IMG/VR virus record: IMGVR_UViG_3300030118_001920
Span: 1-45,209 of that record
Source of the DNA: a virus
Length of the DNA: 45,209 bases
Strand: one strand, 5' to 3'
Shown here: one piece after another, positions 1-8,403 of the stretch
Layout of the letters: each line of letters opens with the position of its first letter
Numbering within the stretch: the first letter of the stretch is position 1
The notes under the pieces: model-generated
Database searches by the model: none
What the model was told of the DNA's origin: nothing
What the model saw: only the letters and a program-made list of their open reading frames with translations
Position numbers and translations under genes: made by a program

Positions 1-1
1 G

Positions 2-70
2 GATGATAAATCTACACCAGATGTTAATGAGGCTTACAAAACAGTAAGAGTTAAAAAGAAAAAGAAATGA
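2..70 (+). CDS. C-terminal end of an unidentified protein (partial)
   Basis: An open frame enters from the left window edge and stops at TGA 68-70, leaving 22 codons. The tail is strongly basic and ends in a run of lysines. The stop overlaps the start of the next gene in an ATGA arrangement, the usual coupling in this block. Nothing in so short a fragment allows a family call. Confidence 0.6.
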   Translation, partial: DDKSTPDVNEAYKTVRVKKKKK

Positions 71-246
71 CATCAGCTATCGAAAAGGTAGCAGCACATG
101 AAAAAGAATGTGCAATACGCTACGAAAACATAGAGAAAAGACTAGATCAAGGACAAGCTAGATTTGCTAGACTAGAAAATATGATATGGGGTCTTTATGT
201 ATTAATGATAACTTCTAGCATAGGATTACTAAGTCAATTATTATGA
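67..246 (+). CDS. small membrane-anchored protein (holin-accessory-like)
   Basis: A 59-residue frame from ATG 67, overlapping the previous stop and itself ending in ATGA with the next gene. The first 38 residues are charged and heptad-like (EKVAAHEKECAIRYENIEKR), suggesting a coiled coil. The last 20 form one hydrophobic segment (MIWGLYVLMITSSIGLLSQL). A coiled coil followed by one C-terminal membrane helix is the layout of XhlA-like hemolysin/holin accessory proteins, and the holin and endolysin lie 2 kb downstream. The lysis-related role is inference. Confidence 0.6.
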   Translation: MTSAIEKVAAHEKECAIRYENIEKRLDQGQARFARLENMIWGLYVLMITSSIGLLSQLL

Positions 247-527
247 GCAGAGCACAGAAACTAAATAAAGTAATAAAAGGTTTAAAAAAAGCAAGTAAGA
301 CACATGCAGGTCAAGCCAAAATTTTAGAGTCTATCAGCATGAAAAAAGGTGGAAAGACAAAAAGTAAAGTGAATGAAGCTGGTAATTATACTAAACCTTC
401 TATGCGTAAAAGATTATTTAATAAAATTAAAGCTGGAGGAAAAGGTGGCAGACCCGGTCAATGGTCTGCTCGTAAAGCTCAAATGTTAGCAAAACAATAT
501 AAAGCAAAAGGTGGCGGGTATAAATAG
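243..527 (+). CDS. small basic phage protein with GQWSARKAQ motif
   Basis: 94 residues, very rich in lysine and glycine. The C-terminal third carries a GRPGQWSARKAQMLAKQYK motif and ends GGGYK. I recognise this tail from small basic proteins of marine phages and some large DNA viruses, but its function is not known to me. It starts by ATGA overlap with the preceding gene and its TAG shares its last base with the GTG of the next. The charge suggests nucleic-acid or DNA-packaging association, which is inference. Confidence 0.7.
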   Translation: MSRAQKLNKVIKGLKKASKTHAGQAKILESISMKKGGKTKSKVNEAGNYTKPSMRKRLFNKIKAGGKGGRPGQWSARKAQMLAKQYKAKGGGYK

Positions 528-1201
528 TGTCTTATCTTATAGACAATATACCTCACTTTAAATGTTGGGTAAGAAAAGAATTTACTCACAATCACGAAAA
601 ATATCATGGTGAGTTTTTACATGCCTTAGCAATAGCAGTTAATACTATTCCTGATAGATCATTATCATTTCAAGTTGTTTTTACGGGTTGTGAAGCTGAC
701 CTTTACGAAGAAGAAATACCTAATGTTCATGGTGGTGCTATGTGGGCTAGGATGCCAATACAAGCACTTGTAGCAGATATAAGCATGGATCAGTTTCCTG
801 AACCTATGGAAAATCATTTAGCCCAGCCTTGGGATTGTGAATCAAGACATCATGCAACAATGATATTAGATAGAACTAGTTCTAGTCCTTGGATAGCAAA
901 AATAGATGGTGAGTTTTATAAGTCTAAGTATTTATTTACAGTAGATTATACAGATCATCCAATAGCAGATTGTCCAGCACAACATAAACAATCTCATGTA
1001 ATGTATATAACTGAGGACTGTGAATGGAAAGGTAATGTAATAGCTTTACCAAATAATAGAGTAAGAGTTACAAACCCTGCTTTATGGGTTACAGGAGAGG
1101 GACCACCAGACTTTAAACCTTCGCAATACTTACATTCAGCGGAAGAACATGAAAGTTATATGGACCCTGAAATAACATTTAATAATTTATATGAAGAATA
1201 A
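527..1201 (+). CDS. conserved phage protein of unknown function, 224 aa
   Basis: The frame starts with GTG at 527, one base overlapping the previous TAG, and ends TAA sharing its last A with the next ATG. It has no membrane segment or signal peptide. It is rich in His, Trp and Cys (for example HNHEKYHGEF, the CESRHH region and ITEDCEW), compatible with a globular, possibly metal-binding protein. I do not recognise the family. It sits among small basic proteins ahead of the lysis genes. Confidence 0.7.
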   Translation: MSYLIDNIPHFKCWVRKEFTHNHEKYHGEFLHALAIAVNTIPDRSLSFQVVFTGCEADLYEEEIPNVHGGAMWARMPIQALVADISMDQFPEPMENHLAQPWDCESRHHATMILDRTSSSPWIAKIDGEFYKSKYLFTVDYTDHPIADCPAQHKQSHVMYITEDCEWKGNVIALPNNRVRVTNPALWVTGEGPPDFKPSQYLHSAEEHESYMDPEITFNNLYEE

Positions 1202-1443
1202 TGCCACTAAAAAAATCACAAAGAAGTCTGAAAAAATGGACAAAACAAAAGTGGACTACTCCTAGCGGAAAAAAATCATCTGAAACTGGAGAAGTTTACG
1301 CACCAAAAAAACAAATTCAAAAATTAAAATCTACTGCAAAGGGTAGGCGTAAACTAGCAGCAGCCAATAAAAAGAAACGAGCAGCCACAAGAGCAGGTAA
1401 ACAACATGCTCGTCATGGTTTACACAAAGGCAAAAAAAGATAA
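1201..1443 (+). CDS. small basic protein, DUF5872-like
   Basis: 80 residues, about one third Lys or Arg. The sequence LKKWTKQKWTTPSGKKS followed by TGEVYAPKK and a basic C-terminus with AAANKKKRAATRAGKQ resembles the viral family I know as DUF5872; that name is from memory. ATG 1201 overlaps the preceding TAA by one base, and its own TAA overlaps the next ATG the same way. A nucleic-acid-binding or packaged role is inference from charge only. Confidence 0.65.
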   Translation: MPLKKSQRSLKKWTKQKWTTPSGKKSSETGEVYAPKKQIQKLKSTAKGRRKLAAANKKKRAATRAGKQHARHGLHKGKKR

Positions 1444-1868
1444 TGTATGAATATGGTTGCACAGTTACTAGGGTTGTTGATGGCGACACTATTGATGTCA
1501 TTCTTGATCTTGGTTTTTCTGTTCTTCACAAGTGTCGTGTTCGTCTTTATGGTATTGACACACCAGAATCAAGAACAAGAAATAAAGATGAAAAAGCTAG
1601 AGGTAAACTAGCTGCAAAGTTTTTAGAAGATTCTATTAATAACGGAAAGCAAGTAATATTAAGATCAAAATTAAAAGACTCTAAAGGCAAGTATGGTCGT
1701 GTTTTAGGGGAAATAATAGTTGATGACATAAATATTAACGAGTTAATGGTTAAAAGATACTTAGCAGTTAAGTATTATGGTCAAAGTAAACAAGACATAG
1801 AAGCAGAACATTTATTAAATAGACAGAAATTAATTGATCTTAATTTGCATGTATTGATTGATGAATGA
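1443..1868 (+). CDS. thermonuclease-like (SNase family) protein
   Basis: 141 residues, the length of a single staphylococcal-nuclease OB-fold domain. Visible family motifs are TRVVDGDTID near residue 9, RVRLYGIDTPE near residue 32, and KGKYGRVLGEI near residue 82. These supply the acidic calcium ligands, an arginine in the RLYGID strand and the second arginine typical of SNase enzymes, which cut DNA and RNA with calcium. No signal peptide is seen, so it probably acts in the host cytoplasm or is packaged. It is coupled to its neighbours by one-base and 8-base overlaps. An exact ATTAACGAGTTAAT block lies inside it (see 1733-1748). Confidence 0.88.
   Translation: MYEYGCTVTRVVDGDTIDVILDLGFSVLHKCRVRLYGIDTPESRTRNKDEKARGKLAAKFLEDSINNGKQVILRSKLKDSKGKYGRVLGEIIVDDININELMVKRYLAVKYYGQSKQDIEAEHLLNRQKLIDLNLHVLIDE
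1733..1748. promoter_or_regulatory. TATTAA-N4-TTAATA palindrome, intragenic, one mismatch
   Basis: Reads TATTAA-cgag-TTAATG, so the last base differs from the family. It lies inside the thermonuclease gene, where it encodes Ile-Asn-Glu-Leu. Its spacer cgag is the same as in the two other intragenic copies at 25328 and 26688. Confidence 0.4.
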
Positions 1869-2211
1869 TTTTATACAAATTATTAATGAAGTCGGATTTC
1901 CTATTGCAACAGCATTAGGTCTTGGTTTTTTTATATGGAAACTAATTAATAGAATTATTGATGGAATGGAAACCAAGTTAGATACTTTAGATGATAAACA
2001 AGCAGAGTTAATAACCAATATGGAAGAACGATTAGGAACAAAGTTAGACTCACAGCATGGTATTCTAGTAGCATTAATAGATAGAGTTCGTAGTTTAGAC
2101 AACGAAATAATTCGTCAAGATACGATGATTAAAACTATTTTAGGTGTGCCTAATTTAATAGACACAGATAAAATTGCTAAAGCAGAAAGAGATGATCAAA
2201 GAAAAGATTAA
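1861..2211 (+). CDS. membrane protein, N-terminal TM plus coiled coil (holin-like)
   Basis: 116 residues from ATG 1861; a TTG one codon earlier is possible but less likely. Residues 8-30 (EVGFPIATALGLGFFIWKLI) form a membrane segment, followed by a heptad-patterned region with DDKQAELITNMEERLGTKL. The sequence after the start resembles short YvrJ/holin-type phage proteins with VGFPIA. It overlaps the thermonuclease by 8 bases. With the downstream 3-TM holin and endolysin it probably belongs to the lysis region, as holin or accessory. Confidence 0.65.
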   Translation: MNDFIQIINEVGFPIATALGLGFFIWKLINRIIDGMETKLDTLDDKQAELITNMEERLGTKLDSQHGILVALIDRVRSLDNEIIRQDTMIKTILGVPNLIDTDKIAKAERDDQRKD

Positions 2212-2291
2212 TGACCAAACACAATAAAATGGTATTAGTTGCTTCAGTTATGGCTGTATTAATATTTTTAATTGGCAAGTTTATACTTTAG
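2211..2291 (+). CDS. 26-residue single-span membrane peptide
   Basis: ATG 2211 shares its A with the preceding TAA. The frame codes a basic start (MTKHNK) followed by a continuous hydrophobic helix (MVLVASVMAVLIFLIGKFIL) and ends at TAG 2289-2291. The exact coupling to the upstream gene and the location just before the holin support a real lysis-associated micropeptide, possibly a holin regulator or a second small holin. Function is inference. Confidence 0.55.
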   Translation: MTKHNKMVLVASVMAVLIFLIGKFIL

Positions 2292-2306
2292 TTTATAGGA
2301 GAATTT

Positions 2307-2789
2307 ATGCTAAAAGGCATGTTAAAAAATGTAGTAGGATCAATAGCACCAAGTTTAGGTTCTGCTGTAGGTGGTCCATTAGGCGGTATGGCAACTAAAA
2401 TTATTTGTGAAACACTAGGCTGTAACTCTGATGCTAAATCCATACAAACTGCTATAAACAATGCAAGTCCTGAACAACTATTACAATTAAAACAAGCAGA
2501 AAAAGATTTTGAAATTCGCATGAAAGAACTAGATGTGGATGTATTTAAGCTAGAAGCAGAAGATAAAAAAGATGCTAGAGGTAAGTTTAGTAAAGATTGG
2601 ACAGCTAGAATTATGGGTATTGCAACTGTCGGTGGTTTTCTTGGATATATATTTTTAGTAACACTACAACCACCAGAACAAAACAGTGAAGCATTAATTA
2701 ATTTAGTTCTTGGATACTTAGGGGGATTAGCAAGTGCAGTTATTTCGTTTTATTTTGGAGCATCTAATTCCAGCGATAAAGGAGAATAA
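2307..2789 (+). CDS. holin of the 3-TM superfamily
   Basis: 160 residues with a good AGGAG ribosome site about 9 bases before ATG 2307. The N-terminus has a Gly/Ala-rich segment with GGPLGGMATKI and a conserved LGC. A charged middle follows (KQAEKDFEIRMKELDVDVFK), then DARGKFSKDWTARIM and two hydrophobic helices (IATVGGFLGYIFLVTL and VLGYLGGLASAVISFYFG). This is the pattern of the GTA/phage 3-TM holin family, which permeabilises the inner membrane to release endolysin. The endolysin follows directly. Confidence 0.82.
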   Translation: MLKGMLKNVVGSIAPSLGSAVGGPLGGMATKIICETLGCNSDAKSIQTAINNASPEQLLQLKQAEKDFEIRMKELDVDVFKLEAEDKKDARGKFSKDWTARIMGIATVGGFLGYIFLVTLQPPEQNSEALINLVLGYLGGLASAVISFYFGASNSSDKGE

Positions 2790-2790
2790 T

Positions 2791-3234
2791 ATGAATATAT
2801 CTGGAGAAGGTATTTCTTTAATTAAAAAGTTTGAGGGTTGTGAATTAGAATCATATCAAGATGCAGTTGGTGTATGGACTATTGGTTATGGTCATACTAA
2901 AGATGTAAAAGAAGGTATGACAATTTCTAAAGAACAAGCAGACAATATGTTATTAAATGAACTTGATGAATACTGTGAGCATGTAGAAAAAGCAGTTCAA
3001 GTAAATTTAGATCAATGTCAGTTTGATGCTTTAGTATCATGGACATACAACTTAGGACCAACAAATCTTAATAACAGCACAATGCTAAAAGTATTAAATG
3101 CTAAAGAGTATGAAGAAGTTCCTAATCAAATAAAGCGTTGGAATAAAGCAGGTGGTAAAGTTTTACAAGGTTTAGTAAGACGCAGAGAAGCTGAGGCACT
3201 TTTATTTCAAGGTAAAGATTGGACAGAGGTGTAA
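2791..3234 (+). CDS. endolysin, T4-type lysozyme (GH24)
   Basis: 147 residues from ATG 2791 with GGAG just upstream; a longer frame from 2734 would run back into the holin gene and lacks a ribosome site. The N-terminus shows the GH24 catalytic pattern E-x8-D-x5-T at Glu15, Asp24 and Thr30, in the context FEGCELESYQDAVGVWTIGYGHT with positions 14-36. A C-terminal WNKAGGKVLQGLVRRREAEA segment is typical of P21/T4-like muramidases. It hydrolyses peptidoglycan at the end of infection, after the holin gene just upstream opens the membrane. No signal-arrest-release segment is seen, so export depends on the holin. Confidence 0.92.
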   Translation: MNISGEGISLIKKFEGCELESYQDAVGVWTIGYGHTKDVKEGMTISKEQADNMLLNELDEYCEHVEKAVQVNLDQCQFDALVSWTYNLGPTNLNNSTMLKVLNAKEYEEVPNQIKRWNKAGGKVLQGLVRRREAEALLFQGKDWTEV

Positions 3235-3235
3235 A

Positions 3236-5104
3236 ATGCCTTTTTCTAAATTTGTTTTCAAACCCGGAATAAATAAAGAAGGAACAAACTACTCTAATGA
3301 GGGTGGTTGGTTTGATGCAGATAAAGTTAGATTTAGAAAAGGCAGACCTGAAAGAATAGGTGGTTGGGAGAAAAATTCTGCTAATTCATTTATAGGTACA
3401 GCTAGAAAAATTCATGTATATAAAGATACGAATCAAGCTCAATATAATTTAGTAGGTACACATAAAAAACTATATGTGCAAGAAGGTAATATATTTAATG
3501 ATATTACACCTATTAGATCAACAACTGGTGCAGGAGATGTTACTTTTTCAGCATCTAACGGAGATGCAACACTAACTATCACAGATACAGCACACGGAGC
3601 AGTACAAGGTGATTTTGTTACTTTTAGTGGTGCAGCTACATTAGGTGGAAATATAATAGCTTCTGTTTTAAATCAAGAGTATGAAATAGCTACTATTGTT
3701 AATGACAATTCATATACAGTAGAAGCTAAAGATACTTCAGGATCAACAGTAACTGCAAACTCATCAGATACTGGTAATGGTGGTAGTTCTACTGTTGGTG
3801 CTTATCAAATAAATGTAGGGTTAGATACTTATGTTTCTTCTACTGGATGGGGTGTAGGAACATGGGGTGCAAGTACATGGGGTTCTGCAACAGCATTAAC
3901 TGCTGATAATCAATTAAGATTATGGTCACTAGACAATTTTGGTGATGATGGTTTATGTTTAGCTAGAGGTGGTGCTTTATTTTATTGGGATGAATCATCA
4001 GGTGTTACTACTAGAGCAGTAGCAGCAAGTAGTAGAGCAGGTGCAAGTGATACACCAGTAAAAGCCTTACAAATAATGATGTCAGATGTTGATAGGCATG
4101 TTATAGCATTTGGTTGTAATCCAATAGGTTCAACTACAATAGACCCATTATTAGTTCGTTTTTCAGATGCAGAAAATGCAGTTGATTGGACACCTACAGC
4201 AACTAACTCAGCAGGTGGAGTGCAACTTTCTACAGGCTCACAAATTATTGGAGCATTACAAACAAGACAAGAAATACTTATTTGGACTGATGCAGGTATT
4301 GTATCTATGCGTTTTGTTGGAGCACCTTTTACATTTAGCTTTAATGAGGTAGCAACAGGTATGTCTTTAATATCTCCTAATGCTGTTGCAACAGGGGGTA
4401 ATACAATTTTCTTTATGGATAATGGTGCCTTTTATCAATATGCAGGTTCTTTACAAAGATTGCCTTGTACTGTATTAGATCACATATTCGATGATATTAA
4501 CTTAGACCAAGCATTTAAAATATTTGCAGCACCAATACCACAACACAATGAAATTATATGGTTTTACCCAAGTGCTGATTCTGAAGAAGTTAATAGATAT
4601 GTAACTTATAACTACTTAGAACAATCTTGGACTATAGGTACAACAAGTGATGGATTTACAAGAACAGCATGGAATCCAGCATATATATTAAAACATCCTG
4701 TTGCTGCTGGAAAATTAGATACTACTGATACTAATTATTTATATAACCATGAAGTAGGACATAGTGCTGATGGATCGTCATTCACAGCATTTATAGAATC
4801 ATCAGATTTTGACTTAGACCCTGATGGTGAAAGATTTATGTTTATATCTAAATTAATACCTGATTTACAATATAGAGGTTCAGATGATACTGCTAATACA
4901 GTTAATTTTGTAATTAAAGGTAGAAACTATCCATTAGAAAGTTTATCTACACTACAAACTGTTGCAGTTACGCCTAACTCAACTTTTACAAATACAAGAG
5001 CAAGAAGCAGACAAAGTGCTATTAGAATAGAAAATACAGCAGATAATTTTGGATGGCGATTAGGTGATTTAAGATTAGAACTTAGACAGGATGGCAAACG
5101 ATAA
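3236..5104 (+). CDS. virion structural protein, tail/connector type
   Basis: 622 residues, beginning one base after the endolysin stop. The N-terminus FVFKPGINKEGTNYSNEGGW and the following WFDADKVRFRKGRPERIGGW are characteristic of a virion protein widespread in marine podoviruses. The rest is rich in Gly, Thr, Ser and aromatic residues with many short predicted strands, suggesting a beta-propeller or beta-rich fold. Its place at the head of the tail/internal-protein genes is compatible with a P22 gp10-like connector or tail-stem role. That analogy is inference, not sequence identity. Confidence 0.65.
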   Translation: MPFSKFVFKPGINKEGTNYSNEGGWFDADKVRFRKGRPERIGGWEKNSANSFIGTARKIHVYKDTNQAQYNLVGTHKKLYVQEGNIFNDITPIRSTTGAGDVTFSASNGDATLTITDTAHGAVQGDFVTFSGAATLGGNIIASVLNQEYEIATIVNDNSYTVEAKDTSGSTVTANSSDTGNGGSSTVGAYQINVGLDTYVSSTGWGVGTWGASTWGSATALTADNQLRLWSLDNFGDDGLCLARGGALFYWDESSGVTTRAVAASSRAGASDTPVKALQIMMSDVDRHVIAFGCNPIGSTTIDPLLVRFSDAENAVDWTPTATNSAGGVQLSTGSQIIGALQTRQEILIWTDAGIVSMRFVGAPFTFSFNEVATGMSLISPNAVATGGNTIFFMDNGAFYQYAGSLQRLPCTVLDHIFDDINLDQAFKIFAAPIPQHNEIIWFYPSADSEEVNRYVTYNYLEQSWTIGTTSDGFTRTAWNPAYILKHPVAAGKLDTTDTNYLYNHEVGHSADGSSFTAFIESSDFDLDPDGERFMFISKLIPDLQYRGSDDTANTVNFVIKGRNYPLESLSTLQTVAVTPNSTFTNTRARSRQSAIRIENTADNFGWRLGDLRLELRQDGKR

Positions 5105-5307
5105 TGGCAGAAAAAACAAGTGTACCTTTACCTTTAGCTAATCAAGAATATGACGAAATAAATGAAGCTATAACTAGAAGAACTATTGAACAAGCAATTC
5201 AAGATATAAATGCTGAGATAGGAACTTTAAAAGCTATGCAACAATCAAACATTAGTAAGTCAGTTCGTAGGCATCAATTTTTATTAATGGGTGTAAAACA
5301 TGGCTGA
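5104..5307 (+). CDS. small conserved virion-region protein, 67 aa
   Basis: ATG 5104 overlaps the preceding stop by one base and the end overlaps the next start by 8 bases. The middle of the protein (EINEAITRRTIEQAIQDINA, then EIGTLKAMQQ) looks like a helical coiled-coil stretch. I know no function. Tight coupling with two structural genes suggests a small virion or assembly component. Confidence 0.6.
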   Translation: MAEKTSVPLPLANQEYDEINEAITRRTIEQAIQDINAEIGTLKAMQQSNISKSVRRHQFLLMGVKHG

Positions 5308-5638
5308 TAATTTAAAAGTATTAGGACAGTTAGACCCAGCAGCAACTACAACTACTGTGCTTTATACAGTGCCTGATAAAACTCAAACAACTGTAAGCTC
5401 AATCGTAGCAGCTAATAGAACAGGCTCTGCAATAACTTTTAGATTAAGTGTGCATGTAAATGGTGCAGGTGCAGATGATAAACAATTTTTATTTTATGAT
5501 AAATCAGTAGCAGCAAATGATTCATTTTCTATTGTAATAGGAATAACTTTAAATCAAGGAGATGTTTTAAAAGTTTATACTAGTGCAGTAGATATGAGTT
5601 TTAATGTATTTGGATGTGAAACCTTAGAGGAAAGATAG
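5300..5638 (+). CDS. small beta-sandwich virion protein
   Basis: 112 residues. The alternating pattern around TTVLYTVPDKTQTTVSSIV, NRTGSAITFRLSVHVNG, KQFLFYDKSVAANDSFSI and GDVLKVYTSAVDMSFNVFG indicates an all-beta jelly-roll-like protein. Near-identical layouts (VLYTVP near the start, FNVFG near the end) are common in small phage structural proteins of unknown role. It abuts the next gene with no gap. Confidence 0.7.
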   Translation: MADNLKVLGQLDPAATTTTVLYTVPDKTQTTVSSIVAANRTGSAITFRLSVHVNGAGADDKQFLFYDKSVAANDSFSIVIGITLNQGDVLKVYTSAVDMSFNVFGCETLEER

Positions 5639-7906
5639 ATGGAAAATCTTAAAAACCAAGCAAATCAAGTAGCAAACGCAGGTCGTTTTGGCGATAGTAT
5701 GTTGGTGCATATGAACCCTATAGAAGTACAGGGTTTAGCTAGTAGTATGCCAATGACTATTAATCCACAAACAGGACAGCCTGAAATGTTTTTACCTTTT
5801 CTTGCACCTTTACTAGGTGGTGCAGCAGGTACTGCTTTGTTTTCAGGAATAATGAGTCCAGCAGTAGCAGGTGCAGTAGGTTCAGGATTAGCTACAGCAA
5901 TAGCAGAAGGTGATCTTAAAAAAGGAATCATGGCAGGTATTACAGGATTTGGTATTGGTAATGTTTTAGGTCAAATAGGTGCAGGAACTAAAGGTGCAGC
6001 CGATCAAGCTACAAAAGAATTTATAGAAGCAGCAGCAGAACAAACCGGATCAGCAGTAGCAACTAATCCTGTAATAACTCAAGCATTGGCAGATCAAGCA
6101 GCACAAGCACAAGTAGAAAGTGCAATGGCAGGATTTACTGGAAATGTTACTAATTTAGGTCAAGCAGCAGATATATTAGGTCAAGATTTATCAGGCATTA
6201 ATCAGGCTATTGCTGATAATTTAACTACTAAAGCTGATGTATTAGCACAAGCATCAGGTAAATTAGATGTAGGTGCTGGTGATAGATTAGGAATGATAGG
6301 TAAAAATTTATTTAGTGGAGACACTTTATCTGCATTAGCACAACCAGCATCTTATGTACCAATAGCTTTAGGTGAAGGATCACGAGGAGTTATGGAAGCA
6401 CAAGAGCAGTTTGAAGAAGATATGCGTAAATTTGCACAAGAAGAAGAAGAAAGAAAGAGAAGGCTTTATGAAATGAATCCTGAGCAAATACCTTTTGGAA
6501 GTCCTTTTTATGGATCAGCTAAAGAAGGTGGAATAGTAGGAATGGCTAATGGTCAACAAGTTCCCTCTTTTGAAGAAATATTGAAAGGTCAAGCAGATGT
6601 AGATTTTACACCAGCTATTTATCCAGAAGTAACTCAACCTGTAACACCAGCACAACAAATTGTAATGCAAAATTTAGAAACAGGTGAAATACAACCAACA
6701 GGACAATTTATTCCAGCATCAAATTACAGACCGGGAATTGATCCTGAGTTTAACTATTTTCCTTTTAGTAATAGACCTGCTTCTGTATTACCCGGTGGTT
6801 TTGATGGTACAAATTTTGTAGATAATACATTTTATGATTTTTTGCGTAATGTGCAGATGAGTGATAATGCAGGTACAACAGGTGATATGTCTATGTATAA
6901 TTATATGAGTTCACCAAATACATCACAAAATACTGCTACGACTGCACCAGCGTATGCTTATACGACTGCACCAGCAACAGAAACTTTTACAAGTTCACCA
7001 ACAACTGATACTAACGCAACAATAGGCACAGGCACAACAGGCACAACAGGTACAACAAGTACAACATCAACATACACACCACCACCAGATGTAACTGTAG
7101 ATACTATGAATCAAGCTGCTGAAGGTACAGGAATAACATCACAAGCTAAACAAGAAACTTTTGATGCACTACAAAATGCTTATTATGCTAATCCATATTT
7201 AAGTAATCCATATTTAGGAACAGAAGAATATAAACAAGCAATGGCAGAAGATTTATTAGAAGCTAGTGCAGATTTTCTTGAAGATTTAAAAGGTAAAAAA
7301 GCAATAGCTATGGGTGGCGATAGAATGGCTAGTGGTAGAAAAATAGATGATGTCACTAGAGGTATGGCTATTCACGAAATGAATGATGGCAAGACAATAC
7401 CTGAGGATGCTATAGGACTTCAAGAGTTAGCTAAAGAAAAACCTGATGTTGTTAGAACTATGGGTTATGAAGTAGATATGCAAACAGGTGGCGTAACTGT
7501 AATGCCTGAAGATTTAGATATGGTGCAAAAAGCAATACTTGGTCAAATACCTAATAACACAGAAGTTATAGCTATGTTTATAGATAAATATGGTAATGAA
7601 ATATTTATGCAAATTAGAGAACAAGTTTTAAACCCAATGGGTTCTATGCAAACACAAGGCATGATAGAAGGCATGGGTGGCGGAATGGATGATCAGGTTA
7701 TGGGGATGATTGGCACACAACAACCTGTAGCTGTATCACCCGGAGAGTACATTATTCCTGCTGATGTAGTATCAGGATTAGGTGATGGCTCATCTGATGC
7801 TGGTGCAAAAGAACTTGATGGAATGTTAGATAGAGTTAGACAAGAACGCACTAACACCACTAAGCAACCTAAAGAATTAAACAAAGGAAGAGTATTACCA
7901 GCATGA
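5639..7906 (+). CDS. large virion protein with Ala/Gly-rich membrane-like region
   Basis: 755 residues. Residues about 45-115 are Gly/Ala-rich and hydrophobic (FLPFLAPLLGGAAGTALF, then GAVGSGLATAIAEG), possibly membrane-interacting. A charged helix follows near residue 255 (FEEDMRKFAQEEEERKRRL). A Thr/Pro/Ser low-complexity stretch spans roughly 430-485. The C-terminus has VSPGEYIIPADVVSGLGDGS followed by DRVRQER, a signature I recognise from phage structural proteins. It is probably an internal or tail-associated virion protein that helps DNA ejection; the exact role is unknown. It overlaps the next gene by 4 bases. Confidence 0.65.
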   Translation: MENLKNQANQVANAGRFGDSMLVHMNPIEVQGLASSMPMTINPQTGQPEMFLPFLAPLLGGAAGTALFSGIMSPAVAGAVGSGLATAIAEGDLKKGIMAGITGFGIGNVLGQIGAGTKGAADQATKEFIEAAAEQTGSAVATNPVITQALADQAAQAQVESAMAGFTGNVTNLGQAADILGQDLSGINQAIADNLTTKADVLAQASGKLDVGAGDRLGMIGKNLFSGDTLSALAQPASYVPIALGEGSRGVMEAQEQFEEDMRKFAQEEEERKRRLYEMNPEQIPFGSPFYGSAKEGGIVGMANGQQVPSFEEILKGQADVDFTPAIYPEVTQPVTPAQQIVMQNLETGEIQPTGQFIPASNYRPGIDPEFNYFPFSNRPASVLPGGFDGTNFVDNTFYDFLRNVQMSDNAGTTGDMSMYNYMSSPNTSQNTATTAPAYAYTTAPATETFTSSPTTDTNATIGTGTTGTTGTTSTTSTYTPPPDVTVDTMNQAAEGTGITSQAKQETFDALQNAYYANPYLSNPYLGTEEYKQAMAEDLLEASADFLEDLKGKKAIAMGGDRMASGRKIDDVTRGMAIHEMNDGKTIPEDAIGLQELAKEKPDVVRTMGYEVDMQTGGVTVMPEDLDMVQKAILGQIPNNTEVIAMFIDKYGNEIFMQIREQVLNPMGSMQTQGMIEGMGGGMDDQVMGMIGTQQPVAVSPGEYIIPADVVSGLGDGSSDAGAKELDGMLDRVRQERTNTTKQPKELNKGRVLPA

Positions 7907-8403
7907 TAGAAGCAAGTGAGTTGACTAAAAAAATTAAAGAGGATATTAATAAAGTTAATTACAAACCATCTAAAAACTATATTGTTAGTTTAGTTCCCGG
8001 AAATTATGTGCATACTTTATGGGAAGATGTTACACCTTTTTTAGAAAAAGCTGTTGAACGATCTAATGGTAGGTGGAGTTTAGATGCTTTAAAAGTTTCA
8101 TGTGTTGAACAAAGACAAGAGCTATGGGTTATTTTTGGAGAAGAAGATAATAAAATAGTAGGTGTAGCAACAACTGAGTTTGTGCATTATCCTGAAAGTA
8201 AAAGGGTGGCTATACAATATTTAGGTGGGGCTAACTTAGAAGATTGGGCTTGGACTTTTTTAAAGAAAGCAGAGGCATGGGCTATAGACAATAAATGTGG
8301 TGGCATAGAGTGTACTGCTAGATTTGGTTTTTGGAAATGGTTAGGTAAGTCAGGTTGGAATAAGGCTTACACAGTATTTGAAAAGAGGTTTAATAATGAG
8401 TAA
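7903..8403 (+). CDS. GNAT-fold acyltransferase-like virion-region protein
   Basis: 166 residues. The strand-helix order (ELWVIFGEEDNKIVGVATTE, then KRVAIQYLGGANLEDWAWTF, then a helix ending EAWAIDNKCGGIEC and a closing GFWKWLGKSGW) is that of GNAT-like proteins found among podovirus virion genes. A clear acetyl-CoA loop (Q/RxxGxG/A) is not visible, so it may be structural rather than enzymatic. It starts by ATGA overlap at 7903. Confidence 0.6.
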   Translation: MIEASELTKKIKEDINKVNYKPSKNYIVSLVPGNYVHTLWEDVTPFLEKAVERSNGRWSLDALKVSCVEQRQELWVIFGEEDNKIVGVATTEFVHYPESKRVAIQYLGGANLEDWAWTFLKKAEAWAIDNKCGGIECTARFGFWKWLGKSGWNKAYTVFEKRFNNE